This document shows, in pieces, positions 43,278 through 57,181 of a stretch of 64,000 bases of DNA. Each line of letters opens with the position of its first letter. The first letter of the stretch is position 1. Made by a program: the position numbers and the translations under genes. The notes below the pieces were generated by a model. It ran no database searches. It was not told the origin of the DNA and worked only from the letters and a program-made list of their open reading frames with translations. The DNA comes from Agrostemma githago. Lineage: Eukaryota; Streptophyta; Magnoliopsida; Caryophyllales; Caryophyllaceae. The DNA is taken from assembly GCA_958450325.1 (NCBI GenBank), contig OY288257.1:31452771-31516770 (forward strand), in the 5' to 3' direction.

Positions 43278-46175
43278 ATGCCTAGGAGGGGAGGCGATTT
43301 CTTTCTCTTTAATCCAGATCCGGAAAGACTCTTTCGAGCCTTTCGCCAACGGACGATTAACCGGGTTAGGATCTCTCAACCAAGCGCAAGCAATACCCAT
43401 CAAGAGCAAGCTCAAGGAGCCGACTTTAGCGAGTCACCTCGAGAGACGGCCGAAGGGATCTTCATAAATCCCTTTGGTTCATCTTTCCATTCTTCTTCTC
43501 CTAGTTCCCCCTCTTCATCTACATCAACACCGTCTACACCATCATCTCCCGCAAATCCAATCATGCCTAAGTTTTCTTCTCACTCAACCTTCACGGAAGA
43601 CGTTTTGCCGGGTCCATCCACTTTACCGGTGGCATATATCGGAAATTTTGTGGCGAAAACGCAATTTATTCAATTGGTCGAGAGAAGTCAATTTAGTGGG
43701 TTACTAACCGAAGATCCTCATCAACACATGGAAACCTTTTCGGACTATTGTGACGCTATTTCTCAAACGGGAATAACTCATGACCAAATCCAGTGGGTAT
43801 TATTTCCTTTCTCCCTAATTGGTAAGGCAAAGCAATGGTTCAAGGGGTTGGACAAAGCAAGACTCGGTATTGATACTTGGAAGAAGCTAGCCTTAGCTTT
43901 TTACCAATAATTCTATCCCCCGGAGAAGACAAATCTATTGAGAGTCTCTATCACGGGATTCCAACAACGTGATGAAGAAATCCTCTATGAATCGTGGGAA
44001 AGATTCAAAGCCTTGATCCGTTCTTGTCCACACCATGGTCTATCACAATGGTTCCTTGTGCAACAATTTTGGAATGGGTTATATGAAGACTCAAGGGCCA
44101 TACTCAGCATGGGATCTAATGGTAGGTTTACAGAAGTGGATGACGACCAAACTTGGTCGAGGATTGAAGAGATGGCGGTGCATAATTCCCAATACTCTAG
44201 GCCTAGGAAGACGAATCGAGGAGGTAGGCACGAGGTAGATGCCATTACACAATTGAGCATTGATCTTGGGGCTCAACTAAGAACTCACATGGAGACCATT
44301 GACAAGAAGCTCCAAAGCCACCTCAACCAAGTTCAAAGCTCTAGTTCCTCCAACCAACACTCGATTCATGATGTTAATGCTTTGGGAGTTGTACCCCCTA
44401 CACCTTATTATGGGATTTGCGATACTTGTGGGATAGTTGGACATGAGCCTACATATTGTCGGGGAAGTATTGAGCAAGTGAACGCCATTCAAGCGTTCAA
44501 GCAAGGTGCCTCCTATTCTAATCAATACCAAGCTTCCAATCAAGTCCCTCAACAACAAGCTATGCAACCTCGTCCCTATGTTCCACCTCCCTTAAGGGAC
44601 AAAAATCAAGATTATCAAGGTTATGTGGGTAATCCAAGACCCTTTAACAACTTCAAGCAAAATAACCAAGGTACCTTTCACAACAACAATCAAGGGTTCC
44701 AACAAGGAAACTTCAATCAAGGTGGTTTCCAAGGAAACCAAAGCTTCCAAGGACAACAAAACCACAATCAAGGTTATCAAAATCACAACCATGGCAACAA
44801 TCAAGGCCTTAATCAAGGCAATTCTCATGGGTTCCAAGGGAACCGTCAACAACAACAAGCAACACAAGGCAATCAACAAAGCAAGCCTAGGAGCCGGTCT
44901 CCTATTCATGATTATGGTACTCCATTAGCCCTCACCGACACTCCGCATAATCCACAATCTCCACCTCGAGATTTCGACATGCAAAAATCTATAATGGATA
45001 TGCAAAGGAGTACTCAAGAAATGGCAAGAAACCAACAAGAGTTCTTTGCTTATGTTCAAAGGGATAACATAGCACGAGATGCTCATACGAAGATGCTTGA
45101 GACCCAAATATCTCAACTTGCTTCGGGAAGCTCTTCAAGACAAAAGGGGCAACTACCTCCTCAAGGAGAAACACCGAAATTTGAGCATGTAAATGCTATT
45201 ACCACGAGGAGTGGTACATCCTATGAACCCCCTTTTCCCCCTAGTGAGCAAGAACCACAAGAAGTCATACCCCCCTCTCAAGACAATGCAAGCTATGAGA
45301 ATCCAATGGAGGAGCAAGTCCTATGGGAGATCGAAAAACCCATTGAAGACAACGCTCCCCCACTTCAATGTAAAGACAAGGGCAAAAGGAAAGTGTCATT
45401 TGAGGAGTCCACCCCTATCGAGCAAAAAGAAGTTCATATCAAGTTGCCTTTCCCATCAAGGCAAATGAAGACTAAGGTGGATACTCAATACGACAAGTTC
45501 CTTATTATTGTGAAGAAATTGGATGTAAGTGTCCCGTTTACCGAGCTACTTACCCAAATCCCGGCATATGGAAGATTTATGAGAGAAATCTTGGCTAGGA
45601 AGAGATCCGTCGACAAGGAAGAGACGATAGCGTTCACGAGGGTGGTGAGCGAGCTTATTCAAGGTTCCACGCTTTCGAAGTTGAAGGATCTGGGTAGTTT
45701 CTCGATCCCTTGCACCATAGGCAACTTCATGATCAAGAATGCGTTATGTGATTTGGGTGCGAGTGTGAGCATCATTCCCTACTCTATTTGTGAGCGAATT
45801 GGAATGAAGGAGCTCAAGTGCACTTCCGTTACACTCCGAATGGCCGATAGTTCACTCAACCGACCGTTGGGGATGTTATAAGATGTGCCGCTAAGAATCG
45901 GGAAATTCTTCATTCCGGTCGATTTTCTTGTGCTCGACATGCCGGAAGATGCTATCACTCCTATTATACTTGGGCGCCCATTTCTACATACCGCCGGTGC
46001 CATGATCGATGTCAAGAACGGTAGGATCACTTTCGAGTTAGGTGAAGAAAAGCTAGTGTTTGATCTCCAAGGCAACACTTCGCTTACTAATGATGAGTCT
46101 TGCAACATGATCCACGCCGGGAAAGACATCGATCTAGGGGAAGAGTCGGGGCAAAGCTTGAAGAATTACTCTTAG
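43278..46175 (+). pseudogene. gag-protease of element D (Athila type), two in-frame stops
   Basis: All parts are in one frame from MPRRGGDFFLFNPDPERLFR. The capsid domain (FPFSLIGKAKQWFKGL... WKKLALAFYQ) is cut by TAA at 43908-43910, probably from CAA. After it come the rest of the capsid (to about 44200), the CCHC knuckle CDTCGIVGHEPTYC (about 44420), a long Asn/Gln/Gly-rich tract (NNQGFQQGNFNQGG, about 44580-44890), and a Gln-rich helix (44990-45110). The aspartic protease follows, LCDLGASVSIIPYSICERIG (about 45745) and ILGRPFL (about 45965), with a stop at 45879-45881 in place of the Glu usual in GILEDVP. The product would form particles and process itself. The frame ends at 46175; a shifted frame continues with acidic residues to 46324. 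Confidence 0.88.
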
Positions 46176-46796
46176 TACTTGAGGATGATGACTCCGAGAG
46201 TGAGGAAGATGAGAGCCCACATCATGGGTTTGATGACAAGTTGAAAGGCAAGAAGCAAGATGAGCCTCCCTTGGGGCCGCATGAGGACAAGTGGACGTTT
46301 GGGTATATCCCGAAAGATCAAAAGTAAAAGTTCAAGCCGTTGAACTTGGAAGATCGGGATGCCCCGGGAACGTCAAGGCAAGGTCATGAAGAGCCTTGGT
46401 TTGTGGACAGTTATATCTCGAGCTTGATTGAAGACTTTTCTAGGGCCTTGGACTTGTTTCTTCGTGCCCTCGATGGAGATGGAATCGGTTGTTGTTGTTG
46501 AAAAAGAATGAAGAATGCACCATCCTTGGTTTGGCGGAGTTCCACAAGAACCGTCTCATTGTATATAACACTTTCTTGTAGTTAGTTTGAGTTTTGTGAT
46601 ATTCTTGTTATTTGGATTGATTGATGAGCGTTGTGAGGGAGAGAATTTGATGTGTATGTGAGCTTTGTTGGATAGGTGAAGTGAAGATGATTCCTAGAGA
46701 GGAATGGCTATGATAGAGCTTGGATAGTAAGCATGAGGATCGGGTTTTTGAAGCTTGGAAAAAGCTTTTGAGTTTGTGGAAGGTCAAGAAGACCCA

Positions 46797-46979
46797 TCCC
46801 GACCGGGAAGAGGCTTCCCGACCGGGAAGGGTGCGGCATCCCGACCAGGAAGGAGCCGTCCCGATCGAGATGGAGGTCCATATTTTCGAGCTTACTCGAG
46901 GTCCGTCCCGACCGGGGAGGGAGCGTCCCGACTAGGACGGGTGTGTCATCCCGACCGGGACCATCCATCCCGACCGGGA
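46797..46979. repeat. Internal eight-copy palindrome array, element D
   Basis: Copies or decayed copies of TCCCGACCGGGA start at 46797, 46816, 46839, 46859, 46906, 46926, 46949 and 46968. Spacing is 19, 23, 20, 47, 20, 23 and 19 bp, matching element B within 1 bp at every step. Several copies are imperfect (TCCCGACCAGGA, TCCCGACTAGGA). Confidence 0.85.
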
Positions 46980-47395
46980 TGATCCCCTGCTTCCCATTGT
47001 GCCTCTTCTTCGACATTTGAGTCCACCCAACCATTGTATACCCCCTCCCAACCTCCCTATCTCTCCGTGCTCTTATCATACGCCCCATATACTTCATTTT
47101 CATACCCTCACTTCATTTCCTATCCACTTTACACCGACTCTCACATCATATCCCACCCCCTACCATTACTACCTCTATCGTGAGTTATTCTCAAGTTTGA
47201 AGCGAGATGGCAACAAAGAAGACAAGCTACGTGCCTATAATGATCATTGAGACGATGGAGCGACTGAGTTATTAGCCGATTGGTTTGGGTTATCCTTACT
47301 TTTTCGTCTTTTGTCGATTGTTTTCTCTTGTTTGCCCCCTTCCCCTTGAGTCATGGTATCTTGGTGGCCTTCGAGGCCTTAGTATGGTTGCTCCC

Positions 47396-47426
47396 GACTC
47401 TCGATGATGTGACTACGTCGAGAGTC
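47396..47426. repeat. Hairpin-forming inverted repeat 1, element D
   Basis: Arms GACTCTCGATG and CGTCGAGAGTC around ATGTGACTA. Relative to B, the third pair changed from T-A to C-G on both arms. Confidence 0.7.
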
Positions 47427-47485
47427 AATCGAAAAATCCAAATTTACAAGATTTTCACCCCTTTTTTAGGATTTAGTCGGAATCC

Positions 47486-47514
47486 GGGCTAGGTGACATG
47501 ATTACACCTAGCCC
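47486..47514. repeat. Hairpin-forming inverted repeat 2, element D
   Basis: GGGCTAGGTG / CACCTAGCCC, identical arms to B 11192-11220. The loop differs by one base (ACATGATTA). Confidence 0.75.
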
Positions 47515-47730
47515 TCCCCTCCCATTTCCTTTTATTTCTTTCTTTTTATTTTCTCCCCCCACCCATATCTTTTCTCGTCTCGGCCCATGGTGACTTGACT
47601 ACACCCCGGCCGGACACACTCTACCCTTTCTTCACTTTTCTTTTTGATTTTTAGCTTTATTTTCGTAGCTTCTTTTCTTTTCTTTTGTCTCTCCGCACAC
47701 TACGATCGAGCATGAGGACATTGCTCGGTT

Positions 47731-47745
47731 TAAGTGTGGGGGAGC
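47731..47745 (+). other. Internal polypurine-tract-like site, element D
   Basis: TAAGTGTGGGGGAGC, identical to the internal site of B and 1.7 kb upstream of the terminal PPT. Confidence 0.55.
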
Positions 47746-48589
47746 GATATTCTATCGTAGTTAGTTTTATTTTCATAGCTTCTTTGAAAAATCATTAAAA
47801 AACCCTAAAAATTTGAAACATTTTCTCAAAAATCAAAAAGATTTTCCTTTTGTGTGTTTTCCTTTCTTGTCTTTGTGTCGTATGTTTGTTTTGTGTGCGT
47901 GTTTTGCCTCCCTTTTTCCTTATAGGTTGCTTAAATCACCAATAGCTTTGGAGAGCTTTCAAGACTTCCGGTAACATCTTTATCCCTTTTTCTTCTTTAT
48001 CTCTTGTGGAGTTTGGAGGACATTGTGATGTTGTGTGCTCGGGTGGAGCTTTGTAAAGCTGTGGTTGATTTGGTGGCTTGTTTGGATGATCGGGGTGGTG
48101 TTTGTGTTGTTTATGTGTTCGTTTTGTTTTGTTGCTTTTGCTTCTTTTTCTTTCGTTCCTTGTTAAGTCTTTGTTTTGTGTTGTGTCGTGTGTGTGAAAG
48201 GTTTTCGAAAATCCGGTTTAGAGGCTAGTGTGCGAGTGTTTACTTTCCCTTCCTAGTAATGTAAATCGAGTCTTGGACTTTAGTCTCGTAGAATGACCCT
48301 AAATCAATGATTTCGTTGGTCCTTTACCTTGAGTCCACCTAGCTTACTAGGGATTTACTACGGGATTTGCATTTTGACCATTATGACCACCCACGGTGTG
48401 AAAAGGCCTTGGTTTCCGAGTCCCGTCCCTTAGGTGACCGTGTTTGGGATTGTCTGATTAGTCCAAGTTCTCCACCTTTTTGTGGGTTTGAAAGGGGATG
48501 CGCACCCCTGACATACCCATTCCCCTACCTCCTACACATATCCACACAATAAATTGCAATTTGTTGAATTCTCCCTTTCTTGTTACACA

Positions 48590-48785
48590 AAGAAATGCCA
48601 AAAAGCCAAATCTTGCCAAAAAAAGGGCAAAGAAAAGAAAGAAAATGAAAGAAAGAAAGAAATGAAGAAAAAGAAAAGGCAAAAAAGCCAAAAAGAAAAT
48701 AGAAAAGAAGAAAAAGAATTGGCATAGCAAAACAAAGAAAAAAAAGCAAAAAAGAAAGAAAAATGCCAAAAGAAAACCCGTCTCA
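48590..48785 (+). repeat. A/G-rich low-complexity tract, element D
   Basis: AAAGAAA-type repeats with AAAAGCCAAA units, counterpart of 12320-12545. No coding role is supported. Confidence 0.7.
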
Positions 48786-49458
48786 CAAAAATAATCCCCT
48801 CATCTCAAAATAAGCCTTTTACCGACTATTAACGTGAAGAGCCTACCAAAGGACCGAGTCCGTAGGAAGGATGATAGCGGTAATGGTCGGTCTTCCCTCA
48901 TTTTGCAATATTTCCACCTTTTTACTTGGACTAGTTAGGCGGTTTTGGGCATGGGACGACCCTCTTGGCTCATCGCTAAAGGGGGCGGGGTCTCACTTAC
49001 CTACAGTGTCGACTAACACCGTGGTTCATCCCTTTTCCACTCCGCCGATCGTCCCGTAGTACGTTCTTAGAAGGTTAGGAGGAATCTAGGTAAGTTACCA
49101 ACGTTTTTGTTGCTTTATCGTCATACTATTAGGGTTTAGTTCATCTCGATTTGTATGATTAGCTTGGGAACGTTGTCACTTGCCTCAAGTCCTAGACCGG
49201 TGCTTCTTTCACCGCTTGTTTTAGGGAAGCGGTATTTGTTTTCTTTTGGGCGCAACTGATTATGTGTTTGTTTGTATGTTTGTTTGTTTATGTGTTTTGT
49301 ATCCGGTTGCATCCACAGTTTTGTCGCAAGACCTTACATGCGGAGTGCACTTTTCCTCTAAGTGTACTCGCGTGAGTTGAAAGGGCGTAGGGTGCGCTAA
49401 TACCCACTCGGCTAGTTTAGTAGTTAGTATGTGCTTACTCGAGGGCGAGTAAGGGTTA

Positions 49459-49471
49459 AGTGTGGGGGAGT
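49459..49471 (+). other. Polypurine tract of element D
   Basis: AGTGTGGGGGAGT directly before the 3' LTR. Confidence 0.88.
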
Positions 49472-51059
49472 TGATAAGTGTAGTTTGTAGTGCCTATTTT
49501 CATGTGTTTTGGTCCCTTTTTCCTTGTGGAATCGCTCTTTGGGAGCGGTTTATGGGCTACTTATGCTTCCTTTAGTTAGTTTCAGGTTCCCGAGATCATT
49601 TGTGAAGAGTTGGAGCAAATCCGACTCGATACATACACTTTTTGGAGCCAACGAGGTAAAGGAACGATGACTCGATGCCTTGGAATCGACCCCGAGACCT
49701 TGGGACCCAATCCCGAGCCTCCGAGACCCGATCCCGAGTCCCGAGAATCGACGAGAAACCCATGAGAGGTAAGGAGGGACCAAAAAGCTCTTAAGGGCGG
49801 CCTACAAGACTCATCCCGGTCGGGAAGGCCTCAACCCGTCCGGGATGGGGTGCACAATTGTAGGTGCTACTGACATGAGCCCGTCCCGGCCAGGACCAGA
49901 CCGTCTCGGTCTTGACCACGCCGTCCCGGGCGGGAAGAAGCACTGGCAGCTCGCACTCATTTCTTTCATCCTCCTTCATTCTTGTACCCATATAAATACT
50001 TTCCTCTTGTATTGTTTATGTATCCTACACTACATTAGACTCTCTTAAGCCTCTCTACAACTCATAAACCCTATATTTAGAGTTCATCCACTTAGTTTAA
50101 TCTTCCTTTAATCTTTGTTAATCTGTAGTTAATCTAGTTTAGTTAGTTCTTGTATTAAGTGGGTTCTTGAAAATTTCTCCAAGCTGGACATCCTTGGAGT
50201 TGATTTGGGTTCTTATTTATACAAGATTGCATCTTTTTCTTCCTCTTGTTGTTGGTATAACTTTCTTTACTCTTGTTCTTGTTTATTTAATCAAGTTTGA
50301 ATCTTTTTATTTTGTTGATTGTTATTGTTCTTGTTCTTCATTATGGATGTTTGGTTTGTGATGTTGTTTTTTCTTGTTATTGTTGGTTTATTCTTGATTA
50401 TGAGTGAGTAGTCTCCTTGTGGGGTTAGTAGGGGGATTAGGGGTAGATTATAGGTGATTAGGGTTGATTAGGGGTAAAGGGTGAATCTTTGTTGTTAGTC
50501 ACATATTGGGCACTCTATGTGTTTGTTGAATTGCTTGTGTGAGTTGTAGTGGCCATGCTTCCCATACTTGTGCTCATCTTCTCATTGCTTGTTCATTATG
50601 TGATTGTGTTGAGAATAGTCATAGTCACGAGAGTGCGGACTATGGTCTACGTAGCGAGAGCCCAGACCGACTCTAGCAACTAGGAGACACCTATACCCTT
50701 GATCACCCAATTACCCATCTACGCTTATGAACCCGACCTACCCCACTTCCTTTCATATTTGATTCAACTTCTTAGTTAGTCATCGTTTCTTCTAGCTTAC
50801 TTGTTAGTTCGATCATTAGTTATCCCATTTTAGCATCGTTTTAGATAGTCATTGTTAGTCCACTTCCTTCATCTCCAACCATCATAGTTTACCATTTATA
50901 ATGCTCTTTGTGTTTGTTTGTGTGACTTAGCCTAGTTTTTAGGCGGACATAGTCTAGACTTCGCAACACCGTCTCCGTGGATACGATCCCGACTTACCCT
51001 AACTACCGTTAGGTCTAGCCGGTTATATTATTGACGGTGGGGACGTGACAAATCCCTAC

Positions 51060-51061
<2 letters not shown>
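49472..51061 (+). repeat. 3' LTR of element D
   Basis: Matches 41440-43052. It has five rather than six palindrome units (starts 49814, 49834, 49884, 49904, 49924) and ends CCCTACCA, three bases short of the 5' LTR end (CCCTACCACCA), where it meets (TTA)n. The missing bases may reflect slippage at the repeat. Confidence 0.92.
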
Positions 51062-53652
<2,591 letters not shown>

Positions 53653-54697
53653 TGATAGAGGGATTTGTCGTGAACCCCAACACCAAATAAACCCACAAAA
53701 CCTAACAACTAGAAAGGGTATGTGGGGTCGGTCCACGGAGACGGAAAAGATTAAACTAGAGTTTGCCTAAAGAAAATACTAAGTCACAAGAAACAAGGGA
53801 GGAGAATTGATTTGGGTTGGACAAAGGCTAAAGACTAAGAATAACATAAATTAAATGATTCAATTAAAACTGAATTAAAACAACAAACAAGAAGAACAAT
53901 GGCTAAGATGATAAAGAATTCAATAATAGAAGAACTAGGATTAGGTCGGGTTCTAGGGTATCGAGATAGTCAAGGGAGAGCGAGAATGAAGGGGTAGTCA
54001 AGCTATCTAGGTATAATCTGCGCTCTCGCTCCAAAACCGACCTAGAGGCCTCCCGTTCTCGCGAGAGAACCCATCCTAGCAACACACAAGGCCACACAAA
54101 GAAGGCGAGAAAACATGCATTTGCAACTACAAGTCATACAAGCACTTTATCAAACATGACACATGCATACAACCAAGAAGCAACCTAAACAACCACCAAC
54201 AACGTACAAAAACCTTTAATCACCCATGAAAACACTCAATCCCCCTACTAATCCTAGCAAGGAGACTACTCACACATATCTAAGGGAGAACAAGCAACAA
54301 TTATAATAAAACTCATAATAAAGGCATTCATAATGAAATCTAAACAATTATCAACAAAAAAGCATAAACAACGACTCAAGCTTTAAACAAAAGAGAAGAA
54401 GAAATTATACCAACAACACAAGAGAGAATGAAAGGAGCAATCTTTGAATAAAATTAACTCAAGAAGATAACCAATGTTGTCAAGATTGGATAATCTCCTA
54501 CAAGTCTTCAAGAATCCAAAGATTGAATAATCTCCTACAAGGTTTAATGAAGAGTGATTAGGGAAGGATTAAGCTAAAATTAACCTAAAGAGGCAAGGAA
54601 TTATCTAGAGTTTCCTCCTTCCAAATGATTACAAGAGGGGGGTATATATAGGGTTGTATAGAATAAAGCGAAGGGGAGCGACAAGGCCTAAGCATAA
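53653..54697 (-). repeat. Athila-like LTR G, interrupted
   Basis: Reversed LTR: starts TGATAGAGGGATTTGTCGTG (the complement of an LTR end ...CACGACAAATCCCTCTATCA) and shows the reversed 'TCCGTGGACCGACC' and gene-end-like CTCTCGC blocks found in the B and D LTRs. It includes a reversed TATA-like GGTATATATAGGG (about 54640). It is cut at 54697 by LTR E; the rest is not in the window, nor is any internal region. It is a diverged subfamily. Confidence 0.75.
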
Positions 54698-56323
54698 TGA
54701 TGGTAGGGATTTGTCGTGGAATCCCAACCGATCAAATAAAGTAACCGGCTAAACCTATGGTAGATAGGGTAAGTCGGGTCGAATCCACGGGGACGGTAAG
54801 AGGCGTCTAGACTAGGTCGGCCTAAATACTAGACTAAGTCAACGGACTAAGCTAAGAATGGTAGAGAGGGAAGAAAGCTAGACTAAGACTATGGCTAAGG
54901 AGAAAGACCAACTAAGGAGAACGGGCTAGGATTAGGTCGGGGTCAAAGGGGTAACGGAATGGTCGAGGGAGGACTAGAGTGAAGGAGGTAGTAGGGTGAT
55001 CTAGGTTGGTCCGGGCTCTCGCAACTTAGACTCACCTAGAGGTTCCACCTAAAACCCATCTCGGCGATACACAACACAAACGGGGTTCTAGCATGCTATG
55101 GTCCTAGGTCGAATCCGGGCTCTCGCCACTTAGACCGGCCTAGGGGTCGTCCTCACCGGGCTCTCGCAACTTAGCGAGGGGACCGAACCCACAACAAACT
55201 AACACCCACAAAAGAAAGGCAAGAAAACAAGCATTCGTACATACTTAATCATTCAAGCAATTCAACAAACATGTGATGTGCATCAAACAAGAGGAAACCC
55301 AAATCTTCCACCAACAACTCTAACCAACCCTTAATCACCCAATTAACATCCTAATCACCTTACTAACCCTAGCAAGAACACTACTCTAACATATCTAAAG
55401 GAGAATCAACACTAACAAGAGGAATCATCAAAGAAACAAAACAAACATTAATAAACTAATGATAACTATGAGCAAACAATGATAAAGATACAAACTTGGA
55501 TGAATAAAACAAGATTAAAGAGTAAAAGAGAAGAGGATTGTACCATACTACAAAGGAAATGGAAAAGGAGAACACTTTCATATAAGAAAACCCAAATTCA
55601 TCCACCAAGGTTGTCAATCTTGGATGGATTCTTCAAGAAATACAATAATACAAGATTAAACTATGATTAACTACAAATTAAAGACTAATCTACACTAATC
55701 TAATCTAATCTAACCTAAAGTAGTCTAGGGTTTAGGTTCTAATAGAGTGCATATGCTTTACATAACAAGGGAAGGGTATATATAGGGTTTAAGAATGAAA
55801 GGAGAAGAAAGAAAGCAAAGCACGACAGCAGCACGCCCGTCCCGGCCGGGACGGGGTGGTCCCGGACGGGACGCCACCATCCCGATCGGGATGGGTCCTG
55901 GTCAGTGGCCTCCTTGTTTGTGCACGTCATCCCGAACGGGATGAGCTTATCCCGAACGGGATGAGCTTATCCCGAACGGGATGAGCCTTGTAGGCCTCCA
56001 TTATGCACGTTTTGGTCCCTCCTTGCTTCTCATGGGCTTCTCACCGATTCTCGGGACTCGGGATCGGGTCTCGGAGGCTCGGGATTGAGTCACGAGGTCT
56101 CGGGGTCGATTCCAAGGCATCGAGTCATCGTTCCTCTACTCCGTTGGCTCCAAAATGTGTATATATCGAGTCGGAATCGCTCCAACTCTTCCAATTCGGT
56201 CTCGGGAACCTGAAACGAACTAAAGGAAGCATAAGAAGCCCCTAAACCGCTCCCAAGGAGCGATTCTACAAGGAAAATGGGACCAAAACACTACGAAATA
56301 GGCACTACAAATGACACTTATCA
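54698..56323 (-). repeat. LTR E (Athila-like, B subfamily)
   Basis: 1626 bp reversed LTR from TGATGGTAGGGATTTG to GACACTTATCA, followed by the reversed polypurine tract ACTCCCCCACACT (56324-56336). It is therefore a 3' LTR of a minus-strand element. Palindromes start at 55840, 55860, 55880, 55930, 55950 and 55970. Reversed TATA-like GTATATATAGGG is near 55787. Confidence 0.88.
55924..55985. repeat. Three tandem 20-bp units in LTR E
   Basis: The unit ATCCCGAACGGGATGAGCTT repeats three times, each carrying one TCCCGAACGGGA palindrome. It shows the 20-bp spacing as a true tandem duplication in this copy. Confidence 0.8.
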
Positions 56324-57181
56324 ACTCCCCCACACTTAACCCTTACTCGCCCTCGAGTAAGCACAAACTACTACTAAACTATCCGAGTGGGTATTAGCGC
56401 ACCCTACGCCCCTTCAACTCACGCGAGTGCACTTAGAGGACAAGTGCACTCCGCAAGGCAAGTTGGGTCTTGCGACAAAACTGTGGATGCAACCGGACAC
56501 AAAACACACAAACAAACACATAATCGGTTGCACCCAAAAGAAAACAAATACCGCTTCCCTCAAAAAGCGGTGAATGAAACACCGGTTTAGGACTCGAGGT
56601 AAGTGACAACGTTCCCAAGCTAGCAATACAAACCAAGGTGAACTAAACCCTAAAAGTATGACGATCAAGCAATAAAAACGTTGGTAACTTACCTAGGTCC
56701 TCCTAACTTTCTAAAAACGTACTACGGGACGATCGGAGGAGTGGAAAAGTGAAGAACCACGGTGTTAGTCGACACTGTAGGTAAGTGAGACCCCGCCCCC
56801 TTTAGCGTAAGCCAAGAGGGTCGTCCCATGTCTAAAACCGCCTAACTAGTCCAAGTAAAAAGGTGGAAAAACATGCAAAATGAGGGAAGACCGACTAATG
56901 CCGCTATCATCCTTCCTAGGGACTCGGTCCTTTGGTAGGCTCTTCACGGAAAAGGTCGAAAAAAGGCTTATTTTGAAAGGTAGGGGTTATTTTTTTGTGA
57001 GTCGGGTTTTCTTTTGGCATTTTCTCTTTTCTTTTGCATTTTTGCTTTGTTTTGCCATGCCATTCTTTTTCTTCTTTTCTATTTTCTTTTTGGCTTTTGT
57101 CCCTTTTCTTTTTTTTTCATTTCTTTTCTTTCTTTCATTTTTTTCTTTCTTTTTCTTTTCTTTGCCCTTTTGGCAAGATTT
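56324..57181 (-). mobile_element. 3' internal fragment of element E, minus strand
   Basis: Reverse complement of the last 0.86 kb of a B-type element: polypurine tract, the TGCACTTAGAGG block, TTTG repeats and the A/G-rich tract (here T/C-rich, 56990-57175). Phe-rich ORFs across it are composition artefacts. It stops at 57181 and flips to the opposite orientation. Confidence 0.8.

Larger units (their letters stand above)
46176..49458 (+). other. Long 3' noncoding region of element D
   Basis: No RT, RNase H, integrase or env-like gene. After a short acidic coding remnant (to about 46490) it parallels the B region 10187-13204. It holds the palindrome array 46797-46979, hairpins 47396-47426 and 47486-47514, an internal PPT-like site 47731-47745, T-rich stretches and the A/G-rich tract 48590-48785. 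Confidence 0.7.
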
